Positions 48,222 to 61,117 of a DNA stretch of 64,000 nucleotides are shown here, one piece after another. Source of the stretch: Marsupella aquatica (taxonomy: Eukaryota; Marchantiophyta); NCBI GenBank assembly GCA_973895155.1, contig OZ316892.1:14880001-14944000 (forward strand), in the 5' to 3' direction. The notes beneath the pieces were generated by a model that did not search any database, had not been told where the DNA came from, and was given only the letters and a program-made list of their open reading frames with translations. The position numbers and the translations under genes were made by a program. Every line of letters starts with the position of its first letter. Within the stretch, counting starts at the first letter, position 1.

Positions 48222-51200
48222 GAATTGCAGATCCCTCACTTCTACTGTCTGTTACTTGCTATGGTGGCCACTTGCAGAAATTGCTGTGTTTCACAGGCAG
48301 TCTCCATGTTTGAGTCCCCCTATTAGTGTGCTGGCTCGCTGTTTCTCTTTCACCTCATACTCCTTGCTTGCCCACACACCTAAGGTTTGTCTTCCCATGA
48401 CTGCATGAACAAACTAGAACATCAATAATACTACCAGTCCTTGAGGAACAAGATTCCTCCTCGTTCATCCTAAGGGTGGCTTTACTATGCTTAGGGGCCA
48501 CTTGTGATTTTGTTCCAGCAAAGGAAGGAGGCTGGAGTGCCACTTCTTGTTGTAAAGATAGACTCCAGACCAAATGTCCTTTGAAATTAAACTCACTAAA
48601 TGCAAGTCCCCCTTGAATGAAGGAGCCAAAGGTTGGAAATGTTAATAAGCACTCCACATCAAACATTTACTTGGGCCCACTGTTTGCCATGGCGGATCAT
48701 TAGACACCATATCTGAATGGGCCCCTGAGTTCTTGTAAAGCCTCATTATGTGATCCAGATTTTTAGTCTCAGAGAGGGAATAAAATTAAAAGAATTGTCA
48801 CACGATCAGGATTCTCAGAGGGAATAAATAGAAGCAATGGGCCCAGCATGTTGTAAACCCACCCTGAGGAGCAGGACCATAAGTACGAACAATGCCCACA
48901 ACTTTTGCCTGAAGATGTTGGAACAACTTACCACTCATGAACTTGCTGGCATCATAATAATAAGTAATACAGTAAGCTCTTGGCCATGAACCGTGTGGGG
49001 ACAAGGAGTCATTGCCAACAGATTCATGAAGTCGAGGAAGGCAGGCACATGAAAACCGCACACCAGTACAGCAGTAGTGAGTTGGAGTGTTGTCGAGGCT
49101 GCTACTAACAACCCCCTCAAAAGAGAGGTTGGTTCCTTCCACTATTCACGTTTCATTCTCCGACTGTTTCAGTCCAAAAGCGAAAAGAAGGAGACAAAAT
49201 CTTCCTCGGGATTTTAAATTTCCGTCCTCTCATGATCCTCTCTGCTAGAGTTTCAGGAAGGGATCAGGGGCAGCAGTGGATAGAGTTTCTTTCATTTCGG
49301 CTCAAAAGGGAAAAAGGCAGGACATCATATTCTGTACCTTGGCACCTTACCATTCCTTTTTAAGCAAGTCATGCGGAAAAATGCTATCTATATCTGGGAG
49401 ATATGTGCACAGCATGAGCAGTAAAGTGTGATGAGAGAGAGTGATATAGAACAACAACATGACTGTTCTCCAGGATTGGTGAAATTGGGGGATCAAGAGT
49501 GTGCCGTGTTGTGTACTTGAGCTCCGTACTTTGGAACAAGGTAGCACCGCCCCTGGGGCTGCTGCTGGCCCACACAATACATTCTACAATGGATCATTAC
49601 AGAGACAGAATAGTCCCTTCCCGACATTGCAATTGAAATATTCGAATTAAGAAGTTTTGTACTTCAGCTCTGTACTTGTGAATGCCACCCGTGCTGCATG
49701 CTGATGCCCCCCTTAAGGTACCAACATCGACATCGGAGGCTTGTAATTTCCAAGGTTGGGGGATCAAAAATTTGTCATCCCCCTTATGACCGAAAAGAAG
49801 GACATGTTTGTCATGCACACAACTTACTAATCAGAGTTGTCCGTCCTTCCGAAAACAAACGAATTAAACCAAAAAAATAACCAAAACTTAATAATAAACC
49901 ACTTCATGTAGGGCATGCGTGGCCCATCAAAACTTATGTTCCTTTTGGTACAATGGGTCTCTCATTGTTCACACGTTGTTAGGAATGTACAGTCGTCTAC
50001 CCTGCCCCCACTTCACTACACCGCAGCCCTGGAGGGATAGTAAATTGTCACCTTGATTTATCAAATATTATGAATTGCAACTATTTTTACATTAACCACT
50101 ACAATATCACACGTCACCTGGAATAATCTGATGGTTTCCATGGCCTGGGGTTTGCAAGGGCAGAATTCCGCCCTCTGCAGATTCCATTCCCACCCTTGCC
50201 TCCCTATTTACCAAGTGCTCTCATCCACCCTTGTCGTAGTCCCCCCCTCCCCCCTCACACACACACTTTTCTCCAAGAGTAATGGGAATTGTCAGATTCT
50301 CCAATATGGGCCTAGGATCTTCTCATCTAGCCAAGGTTAAGCCACTTAACCCATGGCTGGAAAAGGTGGCAAGTAATGATATTGACACAAAAAAGTGGCA
50401 ATCTAGTAGAACCCAGTTAGAACAATATGCCCCTATACGTCCTTGAGACTCAGAGCTATGAGGAAAATATTTTCATTATAAATAGACTGGAGACCAAACA
50501 CACATATATAAACATGCAAGGCACTAGAACCCCATTGGCACACGCAACCAGATACACGAGAATTGAACAGATACGGTCACTTGAGCCAGATAGTAAGACA
50601 CAAAGGGAAACTTCCTACCAGGAAAGGTGCAAGCAAACTCCTCGAAACAATTGTGGGTCAAGTCAAAATTCGAGTTGAAACTGTGAACTGACCAATTCAC
50701 TTTTCAGTTGATTGGGATATCTCTATTATATAACACATTTGAAAAAATATACCACATAAAAACTGAAGTTACTCCAGACCAACAAGATTCTCAATTTGGA
50801 CCACCGGAACCAGCATCAGCTACTTTGAAATGTTATTTTATTCAAATATTGTCTTTCCGTCTGTACTAGTGCTCCCACTTTTTTCCATATATATCATGTT
50901 GCACCTAACCGGACGACAGGAGTTTTGGTGTCAAGTACTTGATCTATTTGAGTCCTGAGATCAAATGTCATATTATCCGCCAAACATTAGATAGCTAATT
51001 TTTCCAGAAAAAAAAGTTTAATCAGACCTTGAGAATTTCACGTATGTTTAATGCAAACCATAGGGTTGTTCTAAAAAGGCTCTGCAGTTGTAAACTACCC
51101 CTAAAAGATAGTACACACCAAGCTGGAAGATTCCAACCCAATACACCAAGTTACTATCTAGGTCTTTGATAATTGTTGGATTGTTGGGCTCAAGATCTAC

Positions 51201-52649
51201 TATGAATTACAACCAATGGATCCAGAATTTGAAGCCCAGATGGGCCTCCCAATTTACCAAAATGCTCAGAAATATGTTGGCAATTCAAAAGGACTGCAGC
51301 AAAAGCCTTTTCTACTCATATAAAACATATTACAGTGATGAGTGAAATGTGGCAAGGAAAAGAGATGGACATCTTTGGAAACTTCTAGGTCACTGTCTCA
51401 ATGATATTTCACTATATTAAGTTCATAGGAAAGATATTCGCAAGCTATTTCCAACCAACCCAAAACAATGAGATTCAATTGGATGTTGAGCGAGATACCT
51501 AATGTCTAAGTTAGGTGCTCAAAACTTGCGGAAGCACAAAGTGTGGACAGTAAGTGAAAGAGGAGTCTTTAGAAGTGCTTAACTCTCTCAATTCTTCATG
51601 AAAACTCTAGATGTCAGACTGGTTAGAAAGTATTTCCAAGACACTTCTACCAAGCCAGAGAAGAGCGCATACCCTTGGATATCAAACGAGGTATTGAAGG
51701 TCAAACTCTCCTGGTGAAACCTTTTGGAAATGAAAGGGTGTGGATGAGCGCAGGTGTAAAAGGTGTCATAGTGCATGAAGGTTACATGGTTCACGGGCTC
51801 AATTCATGGGGCTATTATTTGCAATGGATCCTGGGACAATAAATAGTCTTTCAATTCCAAAAAAATACCTATGGATACCCTCAAATTGTTTAGAGAAGTT
51901 TGCATGTACCAACCTTGCCTAGTGGGATCGAGTTTTCCCATCTTTTCTTTACTCTCTTGCACTAGTGACTCATGCTCGACCAACCAGGCATATCATTCAA
52001 ACTATTTGGTCCTCAATTCATTTTGACTTCTTTTGGTTCAGAAGTATATGCTAACATATACTCAGCTAATTTAAGCGGGATGTAGCTGACTGCGGCCATC
52101 TCTTAAAAATACAATCACATTGTAGGTATATAGATATGTCACAAACGTAGGCCTGGGCTTGTGCTACGGTACGTGGTACTCTCTTGAAATGTGCAGCTAA
52201 TTCGGCCACCTAACTAATGTATGTTCTGGTATTTCATCCAGTGCAACTTGTTCATTTCTTAAGATCTTTATCTATGTTGCATTCTGACAAGAAATAAATT
52301 TTGTTTTTGGATCAAGTTTTATAAGATTGAGCTGGAGAACTCAGAAAAATAACATTTCTAGGTTTGACTTAACTTGGTGTGCTTTTTCATTTCATTTTCT
52401 AAAGGGCTTGATGTGTTATTGATTAATCCTGAAATGGTTGAAGAAGCAAGAGTGAACCTTCTTCTACTTGAGAGCTACTTAGGCACCATATCAACTTAAA
52501 TAAACTTTGTGACAATCTCTATTGGTTCAAGCCAACTTTGGAGACTATGTGGAGTGTCCACTTCAAGTGGACACTCACAAAAAAGTTTGGCAATATCTAG
52601 ATGAATAATTTATACAATTTAATCAAGTTGACCACCACTGAAATGTGAC
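48222..52649. other. Gene-free intergenic DNA
   Basis: No recognisable coding homology or RNA gene on either strand. Short open frames (for example 48355-48666 and 48798-49142 minus) have no family features. Weakly related segments near 49480-49560 and 49640-49760 share GTACTT.AGCTC.GTACTT, suggesting an old duplication. The remainder is AT-rich. Confidence 0.5.
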
Positions 52650-52651
52650 TA

Positions 52652-53634
52652 CCGTCTTCCCCCGAACACAACGCCAAGGCGCTATAATCAAATAGTGGGC
52701 CAGGGGGGCACCATATTCAAATATAGCGCCCTAGGCATTGTGTACAAATTTTGTCACATGGTTTTGGATCTTTTCACTTGCGGCACTGTGTTCCAAAAAT
52801 GGTGTTGTGTATGAGTTTGACATTGTGTTAGAGTTTAAGCGTTGTGTATAAGATTAGGAGATTAATTTATGGTGTGAGCACGAATAAAAGTCAGATTAAG
52901 AACTGTCTTAAAGAAAGTGTTTGGCAATGTGTAGGTAATTCAAGCACTGAAATTATACAAGGGAAGAGAGCCAAGAGAGCCAAGAGGATCTCTGTCCTAT
53001 TGTGGAAAGGAAAGCCTGGCACAAATTTGATGAACCGATTTATATGAGATAAGTCAGCATACGAGTTTAGAGATTCATTATTGATTCAACTTTGTGCGTG
53101 TGCACATTTATGTAAGAAGTTTCACAAGGAATAAATTTGTCGAGTGCCCTTTCAATCTAGTATGTGTGTCTGAGCTTTTGCTCTAGAAATTGTTGTGACT
53201 ATTGCTACAAATGTTGCAAAAACTGTGGACAACTTTTTTTGTTCAGTTTTGCTTCAGCTTTCAATGCAGCAGGACACACAAAATAGGATCTCCTTCAAAC
53301 ACAGAGTGCAATTTTGAACACAACACCAACTATTCAAACACAGCGCCAACTTTGAATCTCTCAAACACAGGGTGCAATTTTGAAGACAACAACAACCATT
53401 CAAACACAGTGCCAACTTTGAATCTCTCAAACACAGGGTGCAATTTCAAACACAACGCCAACTTTGAATCTCTCAAACACAGGGTGCATTTCAAACACAA
53501 TGCCAACTATTTAAACACAGCATCAACTTTGAATCTCTCAAACACAGGATGTAATTTTGAACAAAACGCCAACTATTTGAACCCAGTGCCAACTTTGAGC
53601 ACAACGCCCGGGCGTTGTGTTCGGGGGAAGACGG
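52652..53634. mobile_element. Non-autonomous DNA transposon, 983 bp, 24-bp perfect TIRs, TA flanks
   Basis: The left end 52652-52675 begins CCGTCTTCCCCCGAACACAA. The right end 53611-53634 is its exact reverse complement over 24 bases. TA flanks both termini (52650-52651 and 53635-53636), as expected for a TA target duplication. Subterminal regions are full of short repeats: GCGTTGTGT-like words on the left and ACACAACGCC-like words on the right, so the arms mirror each other. A 17-bp imperfect stem (GGCGCTATAATCAAATA, with its partner near 52715-52731) lies near the left end. The right arm includes the minisatellite at 53310-53600. No transposase motif is visible; a 67-codon frame at 52844-53047 has no recognised domain. 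The TA duplication suggests a Tc1/mariner-related origin, but the TIR does not match a family I can name. Confidence 0.88.
53310..53600 (+). repeat. Minisatellite in the right arm of the TA transposon
   Basis: Repeating words AACTTTGAATCTCTCAAACA followed by CAGGGTGCAATTT and CAAACACAACGCCAACT recur four to five times at about 60-bp spacing. The array keeps one frame open for 174 codons (53202-53726), giving an Asn/Thr/Ser-rich repeat (TLNLSNTGCNF). This reads as a by-product of the repeat and is not called as a gene. Confidence 0.85.
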
Positions 53635-53636
53635 TA

Positions 53637-56600
53637 ACAATACCAGAAAATCTAGCTTTGACTATCATTGGCACAATTGTACCTATCATGATTTTTATTC
53701 AATTCAAGTTATGCTGTATCCACTAGATTTGGTGAACCTTAGCCTTGTCAGTTCACTGCTTGAAATTTTAAAAACCAGGTGCAAATGTGTCTCAATCAAA
53801 TCTGAAGTAATGTCGGATGGACCACAAATATTAGCACTAATACATAGACAACGTGTTTTTTGTTTATGTCCAAAATAATGCTTTTCAATGGTCAGGGTCT
53901 GATGCAGAGAGCCATCTGAGCATTTTGTCAATTATTGTGGTCCATGGGAGCTACAGTTTCATCAAATGTTCTGAATGTTTTTTTGTAAATATATTCAAAA
54001 TCATATAGGAATACAGCTTATGTGTGTTGCAATGCCTGATTGGTTTACAAATAAAATCTTATTATTTAAAATATTGGGGTAGTGGCTGTAACTCCACTTG
54101 ACACCAGTATAATAAGCTACACTGTTAGCTGCAATTAGTCCTTGGTAAGGCTATTTAGAACAGTCTAGATCTCTATTTAGAATCATTTTAATTGTATGGA
54201 TAATTTTATAACAAGTATTGCAGTCGATAATGCATCTCTGGTCCATTACGGAAGATGTCCCAGCCTACATAGTTTCATCCAAACCTGCATCCATAGAATG
54301 TTTGCCTTCACCAAGAAACCTTCAATTTAAGTTTCACAACAAGCTCATGCTTCTTGCTGTTTCAAAATACTTACAAACTGAAAATAAGTCCAAAATCTAG
54401 ATAACCAAGTGCCCAAAGATGGAGGAGAAAATCAAAGGAGACTATCAAAGAGTGGACCATGGAGCACCCAAATAAAATATTTGTAGATGGACATTGTTTT
54501 GTAGAGACCTAAACTTTGTTAAATGAACATTGTTTTCTCTACCTATTCACTATATTTGTGAGAGGTCAACCATATAAAATCTCTATCTCAAAATTGCCAT
54601 GTCAGTTGCATGCATAAGCAGAACCCATTGTCACACCAGAGCGTAAACTGGAGTAGAACTGTCTTGTTGGGGAGTGATCCTCTTCCATCAACTCTTGAAC
54701 TAATTGATTAAAGGCTTCTTTGAGCAAGATTTTAAATACTTGAGGCTTGAGGAAATTCAAACATGATCATCAAATACAGTCCACCGTGTCTAAGTGCAGG
54801 CTCCTGGGAAGACACTCCAAGCCTGCAGTTATACACGTTACGCACTTCATCAGACGTGGATGTTACACTTTCCCATTAAGTGCATATGAAATCGCTCATG
54901 CACTTCCACAAATGTCTTGTCAGGTCATACCCAAAATCTTTGTGTGCATGATTCAACTGGATAAGTGCATGAAATTACAATGTGCAGTTGTCTGCACACT
55001 TATCAATAAATGCTTCTCACATGTGTGTTGCAGTAATTGATTAATGCATCTGTAATCTTATAGACTAAAATGCGTATTTGTTGTTTAGGGATGGGCAACC
55101 TGCACTTACAAAGGGTACTTTTACAAAAAAAAATGTTTTATTATTGAGGGACTACACTACCACCCTGAGTTACCCATGGAATGCAGTTATACACACTGCA
55201 GTTATCCACGGTAAACTCTACTGTTACCTTCCATTGATTGTTGACCACTTCAACTATACGAGGGATTGGTACCTTGTACATAGACATTCTAGGGATTCCA
55301 TGCAATCTTCAAAGTGTAGAATTTATGAACCTATTTGGGACCACCAGGTCTCAAGTTCAAGCCCCTCTCTCAGTGGGTGGTGGTGGAGGGGTAGTTTAGG
55401 GGTAGTAAGTGTATAGGCCACTATGCCCTCCAAAATCACTTGCAGATGAAATAGTTCCATATCAAACAAAAAGTTTGGACCTTATATGTTGGTTACTCAT
55501 CATCTTCAGAGTGCTTGATGGCTTTCCTCCCCTCTCACGATCTCCACAAAAAAGACGGTAGTATAGATGAATCCACACTAGCTTGAATGTGTTAGTGTAT
55601 TCCTTAGCTTTCCCCTAGCCTAAGTTGCAAATGATTGGATGACCTCAAAGGTTTGTTTATAAAATAGAAATATTTGTGGAAATAATTAATTTATATATAC
55701 ATTTATATAATTTAATTTTTTATAAAATAGATATATTTCTTGAAATATTAGTTTTATATCCCCGTAACAAGTCCATTCCAAAAGTCCTGGCCTAAAGCTT
55801 CATCACATCAGCCATTTCCCCCACAAACAAAAACGGTAATTTTGCGGCAACAAATAAACACAGCCCTTCATGTTTGTTACTATGCCAGCAAAAATTGTTA
55901 GACCTGAGAATGGTGAAAACTTAATGAAACTGGAAATTAACATCTACATCTATTCTATTGAATTTTGCTCATTTTAGTCCTTCATCCGGTTACAAAATGC
56001 ATTTGGCAGGAATGAATGACAATAGTTAGATAGTCTGGGTGATTTTTAGTAACCATTTGATTATTAATTTTGTGATCAAGGTACACATAAACACATAATT
56101 AGATTGCAATAGCCTAAGTGAGAACAAGAACATAGTACAATTATCAATTATACTAGATTGTCCTTTTTACTTTCCATGGGACTACTTTCCCATGGAGACT
56201 ACAACTCCACAAGGGTGCGTTATTTCATTATATTCTCATCTCATAAAGATAAAGCACTATCCAAAGATAAGGGAGAAGGTAGCGAGAAATTGAGGAGGAG
56301 TGCTAGATAAAGGAAAAAAGGAACAAAAATTGAGGAAGATAAGTATGACAAAAGTAGGGAAAAATAGAGAAGAGAATAAAGTGATATCATTTTGTATTTT
56401 CCTAAAACTTGCGTAGTTCTTTAGGGTGATCATGCTACGACTCTGTGATATAATGGCACTGTCACCCATCTTGCATCTTCATGTTCTCACCTTAATCTTC
56501 CTCAAAAATAACACGTTCACAATAATAACCAAAATGACAACATTTTTGTAACAATGACAAGCGCCATCAAACAATGATACTTTGCATTCTACATTGTTTT
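53637..56600. other. Gene-free AT-rich DNA with repeat fragments
   Basis: No recognisable gene. 54774-54799 repeats a 26-base string seen at 3562-3587. Around 55325-55365 a GGTCTCAAGTTCAAGCC block resembles the B box of tRNA-derived elements, but no matching A box is placed correctly. 55670-55760 is an A/T-only type tract with repeated ATATTT and TAATTTATATA words. Confidence 0.45.
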
Positions 56601-56649
56601 TGCGGCACATAAGGAATGAGTTTGCTTGTAGGTTTTTGTGTTTCCTTGA

Positions 56650-57000
56650 TGACTTCCTCTCACCTCAACATTTTTTTCTCCTTTCAACATCTTTCTTCAC
56701 CTCAACATCTTCTGTGCAATGCACAAGCACTTTTTGTGTTCCTTACCTCACCACGACATCTTTCTCTCACTTTCAACATTTTTTTTTCTCAACATATTTT
56801 CCTCATCTCTACATGTTTTTCTCACCTTGCCATCTTTTCTCTCCTCAACATATTTTTTTCACTTTGACTTCTTTTGCTCACCTCAACATCTTTTTCTCTC
56901 ATCGACAACCTTTTTCAGACCAACATCTTTTCTTCGCCTCGACAACTTTTTCTCTCATCAACAACCTTTTTCACCTCAACATCTTTTGTGCAACACACAG
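56650..57000. repeat. Pyrimidine-rich minisatellite (CTCAACATCTTTTT-type units)
   Basis: About fifteen variable units of roughly 20-25 bp built from CTCAACATCTTTT and TCTCACCT, with a GACAACCTTTTTC variant. All plus-strand frames stay open because the units lack stop codons. Variation in unit length and sequence indicates an old, diverged array. Confidence 0.85.
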
Positions 57001-59100
57001 GCATCGGGCCGGAAATTAACATGCCAAATAACAAAGAACAGGGGCAAGAAAAAACCGAGCTTGTAACCGTTTTATTTACTTCTTAAATCATAGAAAACAG
57101 TTTCTTCAGATATTAAAATTATCTCTGTATTTAATTTATTTATGTACTCACAACAATGACTCTGAATGAATTGAAGTGAGACACCATTGTTGGGCTTTTT
57201 TGCATGGATTGCATGAAAAGTCCAAGGAGAGGGACAGGCAATATAAAATGCAAAGGTAGGAACCAATCAGTCAATCTTTTTCTTGATGTGTCATAATATT
57301 ATAAGGTTTTGGAAGGAACATTTGTTCCACTCCTTTCGGCACCCGTGTTTGTATTGTCAAAGCATATCTCACCCTCCCAACGCTTCAGAAAATGACTGGG
57401 TGTTCCCAAGTTCCCCCAATTTGTGAGTGAGTTGTTCAAACTCTCAAAATGACTCAAAGGTCAACGAGTGAAAGAATGTGAGACAAACCTAATATTGACT
57501 TATAAATATTACGGATTAATGTTCTCTTTGTTTTTGTTTGTATCATTTCACCAGGAGGAGTTGGAGAAGGGATTTTTTAAAACTATTTAGCCAATTTCAA
57601 AACCCACCTACCACAAAAGTTACTATCGTAGTATCATCCTGGCTCGTGCAAAAACTTAATAATTAAATATTGTAATTTTTTAGCCAACTCAAAATATTGT
57701 AGAGTGCTTATGAAACACCTCATTAATTTTGTGATACAAATTTAAGAATGTTATGACTATTTTGATGTAAACACTAACTTTGCAGTGTTATGTGTTATTT
57801 TTTAAATCAAAAGTTGCAAAAATTGGAGAACATGCAATAGCTTCTTGACAAGTATCAGAGCATACACAAGTAGGAGGTCCACAAACCAATTCTGTAGATG
57901 AAATGTACTATGGATGTTGCACAATTGCATCCCCGATTGCATCCCATACTAGGATCAAATTAAAATAATCAAGGAAAGGGGAAATGTTTGTAATATCTTG
58001 GTGCCTTTAGTAACTTTTGTTAGATTCATATGATCAGTGGTTTTAGCATTCAATAGTTTGCACACATATTGACTTTGTACCAATAAATCTGAACTAGAAG
58101 CACTGTCTGATTTCTAGCTCTATCATCTCCTCATTTGGATTCAGACAAAGGCTTTGTTTCCAATCTCGGGGGTCTCACTATATGGATGCTTCACCATCAC
58201 CTGCGACGTATGTAGGCCTCAGACCCCCTAAAATGTAAGAAAAAAAGTATTTTTCAACCCCTATAAAGTTGGCATATTCCAAAAATATTCCAAAAATTTG
58301 GTTATAAGGACCCTAATGTTCTTATAAGTCTCAAAATTTGATGTAGAAAACCCTATTGTTCTTCTCCAAAAATTCTTAAGTCTTCTTTTTGAACCAATAA
58401 AATGACCATATATTTCGTCTCACGTGATGTGTCATTTTTGTGGAAGTGAAAACCCCAAGTTTTTAATGCATAGACAATTATGATCTCCAAACTTAGAGCA
58501 TTTGTCCGGTGGCTGATCTTAACATAGACTCTAGAAATTTAGTCAATGACTCTTATTAGCTATGGTCCTATTAGCATGAAAGTGAATCCAGAACATAAAA
58601 TCTACCTAATCTATAAAGTAGAAACTAAATGTGTCACATACCCAAAAGTAGGAGACTTCTTAAAGCATTTTGCTCTGGTTTCAATGCATCATTTTTAGGG
58701 ACTAGAGCCCTAGCTTATAAGTGAGAAAACATTTCTTCATCCTTTTTTACTCTACAGCCATCCAGTTTTACTTTTGTTTATCCGTGTAATTTATTTTCTG
58801 CATAAAGTCTCCCCTATAATTAGATTTAAATAAGGCTTTGAAAGAAAATATAAGTACCTCATACTATGAGCATCCAACATGTTCGTCTAACGTCGTTAAC
58901 GGACACAACAAAACTGCTATATCACTACCAATGTCAACCAACCAAGTACTTTACTCACAATCACTAAGCTGGATCTTCTGGTTAATTTATTTCTGTATGT
59001 GTGCGTGTGGGTGGGGGGTTGCCAGACAAAGGCACAGCCTCACACCTTAGTCGTGTCAGCTAGTAAGCGATAGTTTACTCAAAAGAGTAAAGGTAAGAAT
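57001..59100. other. Gene-free AT-rich DNA
   Basis: I see no coding homology, RNA gene or clear transposon ends here. Around 58255-58385 similar short clauses recur (TTCCAAAAATATTCCAAAAA; CCCTAATGTTCTTATAAG and CCCTATTGTTCTTC), suggesting a small diverged repeat. Related wording recurs near 60410-60520. Confidence 0.45.
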
Positions 59101-59107
59101 GGTCATG

Positions 59108-59270
59108 CCAAAGCAGGCATGACCAAGTGGTAGCTCACTTGGGTTGGAATCATAGGTCTTGGGTTCAAATGTTGTAACTGGCTCTGTTGCCTACCTTTCT
59201 GTGGGGGTTCATGGATTTCCCCTTTGAAAATTGAAAATTGAAGAAAAGGTAAAAGGGGTCATGTATGAAA
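59108..59270 (+). mobile_element. Possible tRNA-derived SINE
   Basis: An A-box-like TGACCAAGTGG at 59120-59130 is followed about 31 bases later by a B-box-like GGGTTCAAATG at 59161-59171, the arrangement of a tRNA-type internal RNA polymerase III promoter. Downstream unique sequence ends in an A-rich stretch (TTGAAAATTGAAAATTGAAG) near 59230-59250. Target-site duplications were not recognised and no second copy exists in the window, so the call is tentative. Confidence 0.4.
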
Positions 59271-61117
59271 AGATGGATGCTATGAGTTATTTTGGAGGGT
59301 TGCAATGAAGAGAATTATTACTAATCAAACCAATGTAAAGAATCCAAACAATCAACATAACAATTGATGCTGGGATAGAGGGCAAAACTGGAGAAAGACA
59401 TGAAGCAAAATTCAACCACCAATGGGGTGTGAAGCATTCCACCATCAAAATGATTCCCTGGGCTTCATAATCCATGCCAGAATTTCAGAACAATGGGCCA
59501 CCCTCTTATGGGCTGATAGTGCCTCTCACTACTCCATCCTTCTGAAACCCTGGCCAACCCTCCTTCCACAGACTGCAACCCTCTACTCCACCCCTGTTTT
59601 ATGATTCCAAATCAACCCACCTCGGCATAGTTAATGCATTGCAAATGACATGGAGCCGGCAAGTCCGGAGCATACTTGAGCTGCAAATCGCAAGGGCTAG
59701 GTGCACCAGGATCTGTTATAACCTGTAAGTATTGTACAGATATCAAACATTTAGTTGTAGCTTAATGAACCAATGCACAAAGCAGGAGACAATCAGTGCT
59801 GCATATGTTCAGCCATGTCACAAAATTATTGTCATTCCGTGCTGCGTATGGTTGAAGCTTTGTTGGCTGTGTTGTTTATGTGTAAGTTGGGGGTGACATG
59901 TTGGAGCAGGTCACCTGGTAGGGGTGGATCCATTCACCAAGATTATTCATATGCCAAGGGGAGGGGGTTCTACCTTGGAGAATGAACTTGGAGCTTCATT
60001 AATATTCCAAATTAAGTTTCCCGACACGGCTAGAGAGTTTTTTAGTGTGGCTATGGTGTGATTGAGATGAGTTATGTCAGTTGACATGTAGAGCAACACT
60101 GACCAAGGTTTTGCTATCTGTAGACACCGGAGTCCAGCATGGCGAGCAGGTGGGTTTGGCTTGATTTATTACTATTGAGACTGGGTTCAGTTTCCATGGG
60201 ATTACTTGCAAGAATAACAATGAGTCAAGATTCCTCAATGACTTGGGGGACATAGAAATAATATCTAGAACAAAGGAATAAAAGTAAGAAACAAAACAAC
60301 CTCCCTCCAATGAGGGTCCCATATGACACACATTATTTTTGGTAAGTAGCTGCCATAAAAAATAAAAGATACAAAGTTTTTTAAAAGTAGTCTTCTATTA
60401 CTAATTATTTGGAATATTCTAGTATTATTCTCAAATTTGGTTAGAACACACTATAATTATTGTGACTCTCAAAATTGGATTAAAACACACATAATGTTCT
60501 TCCAGAAAAAATTATAAGTATTAAGTTAAACCCAACAAGAACTCTAATATACCTTCGTACCTGATGGATTGGAAGAAAATAATTGAGTACTCTGGGCACT
60601 CGTCTCTTCAACCTGATTCTGGTTGGATCCTTCTATACAAAGTTTTGTCTCACCCAAAAGAAGCACATCTATTTATTGCTATGCTAACCCTAAGATTGAA
60701 ATGGAATGCCCCTAAATTGCAATTTTGGACATTGCAATTTAAAGAATAAGGGATTTCCATGAGCATCTGCATTTGGCCTCACATCTAACCAGTAATTTTC
60801 ATCTAGGATTACTTTCATAACCTATGGATGAAGCCTCTAGACCATGACTTGGGGGTGTAAAGTCCTTGTGGGGGTGGCAATTCAGGGGCAAAAGTTTTGG
60901 GTGTAAAAGAACCGGGGGGATATAGTCAAAGCCACTAAAACTTTTGGAGGGAAGGGCACATATTTGTTACTTCTGCTTTCTTAGCTTGGCCCGTGCCTTC
61001 ATTCGTTGGTCTCCACCTCACCCCAGTCATACAACTGGAGTCCAAAATTGTTTTTAACAAGATGTAGGTAAGTAAATAGAGATTAAATTTACATCTGGAG
61101 GCAAGTCACCGCTTAGA

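Noticed and set aside
53202-53726. 174-codon open frame with Asn/Thr repeats
   Set aside because: It is a by-product of the transposon right-arm minisatellite and runs out through the terminal inverted repeat.
56582-57086. Overlapping open frames of 145, 83, 115 and 70 codons
   Set aside because: All arise from the pyrimidine minisatellite, which lacks stop codons; the Phe/Ser/His-rich peptides have no domain.
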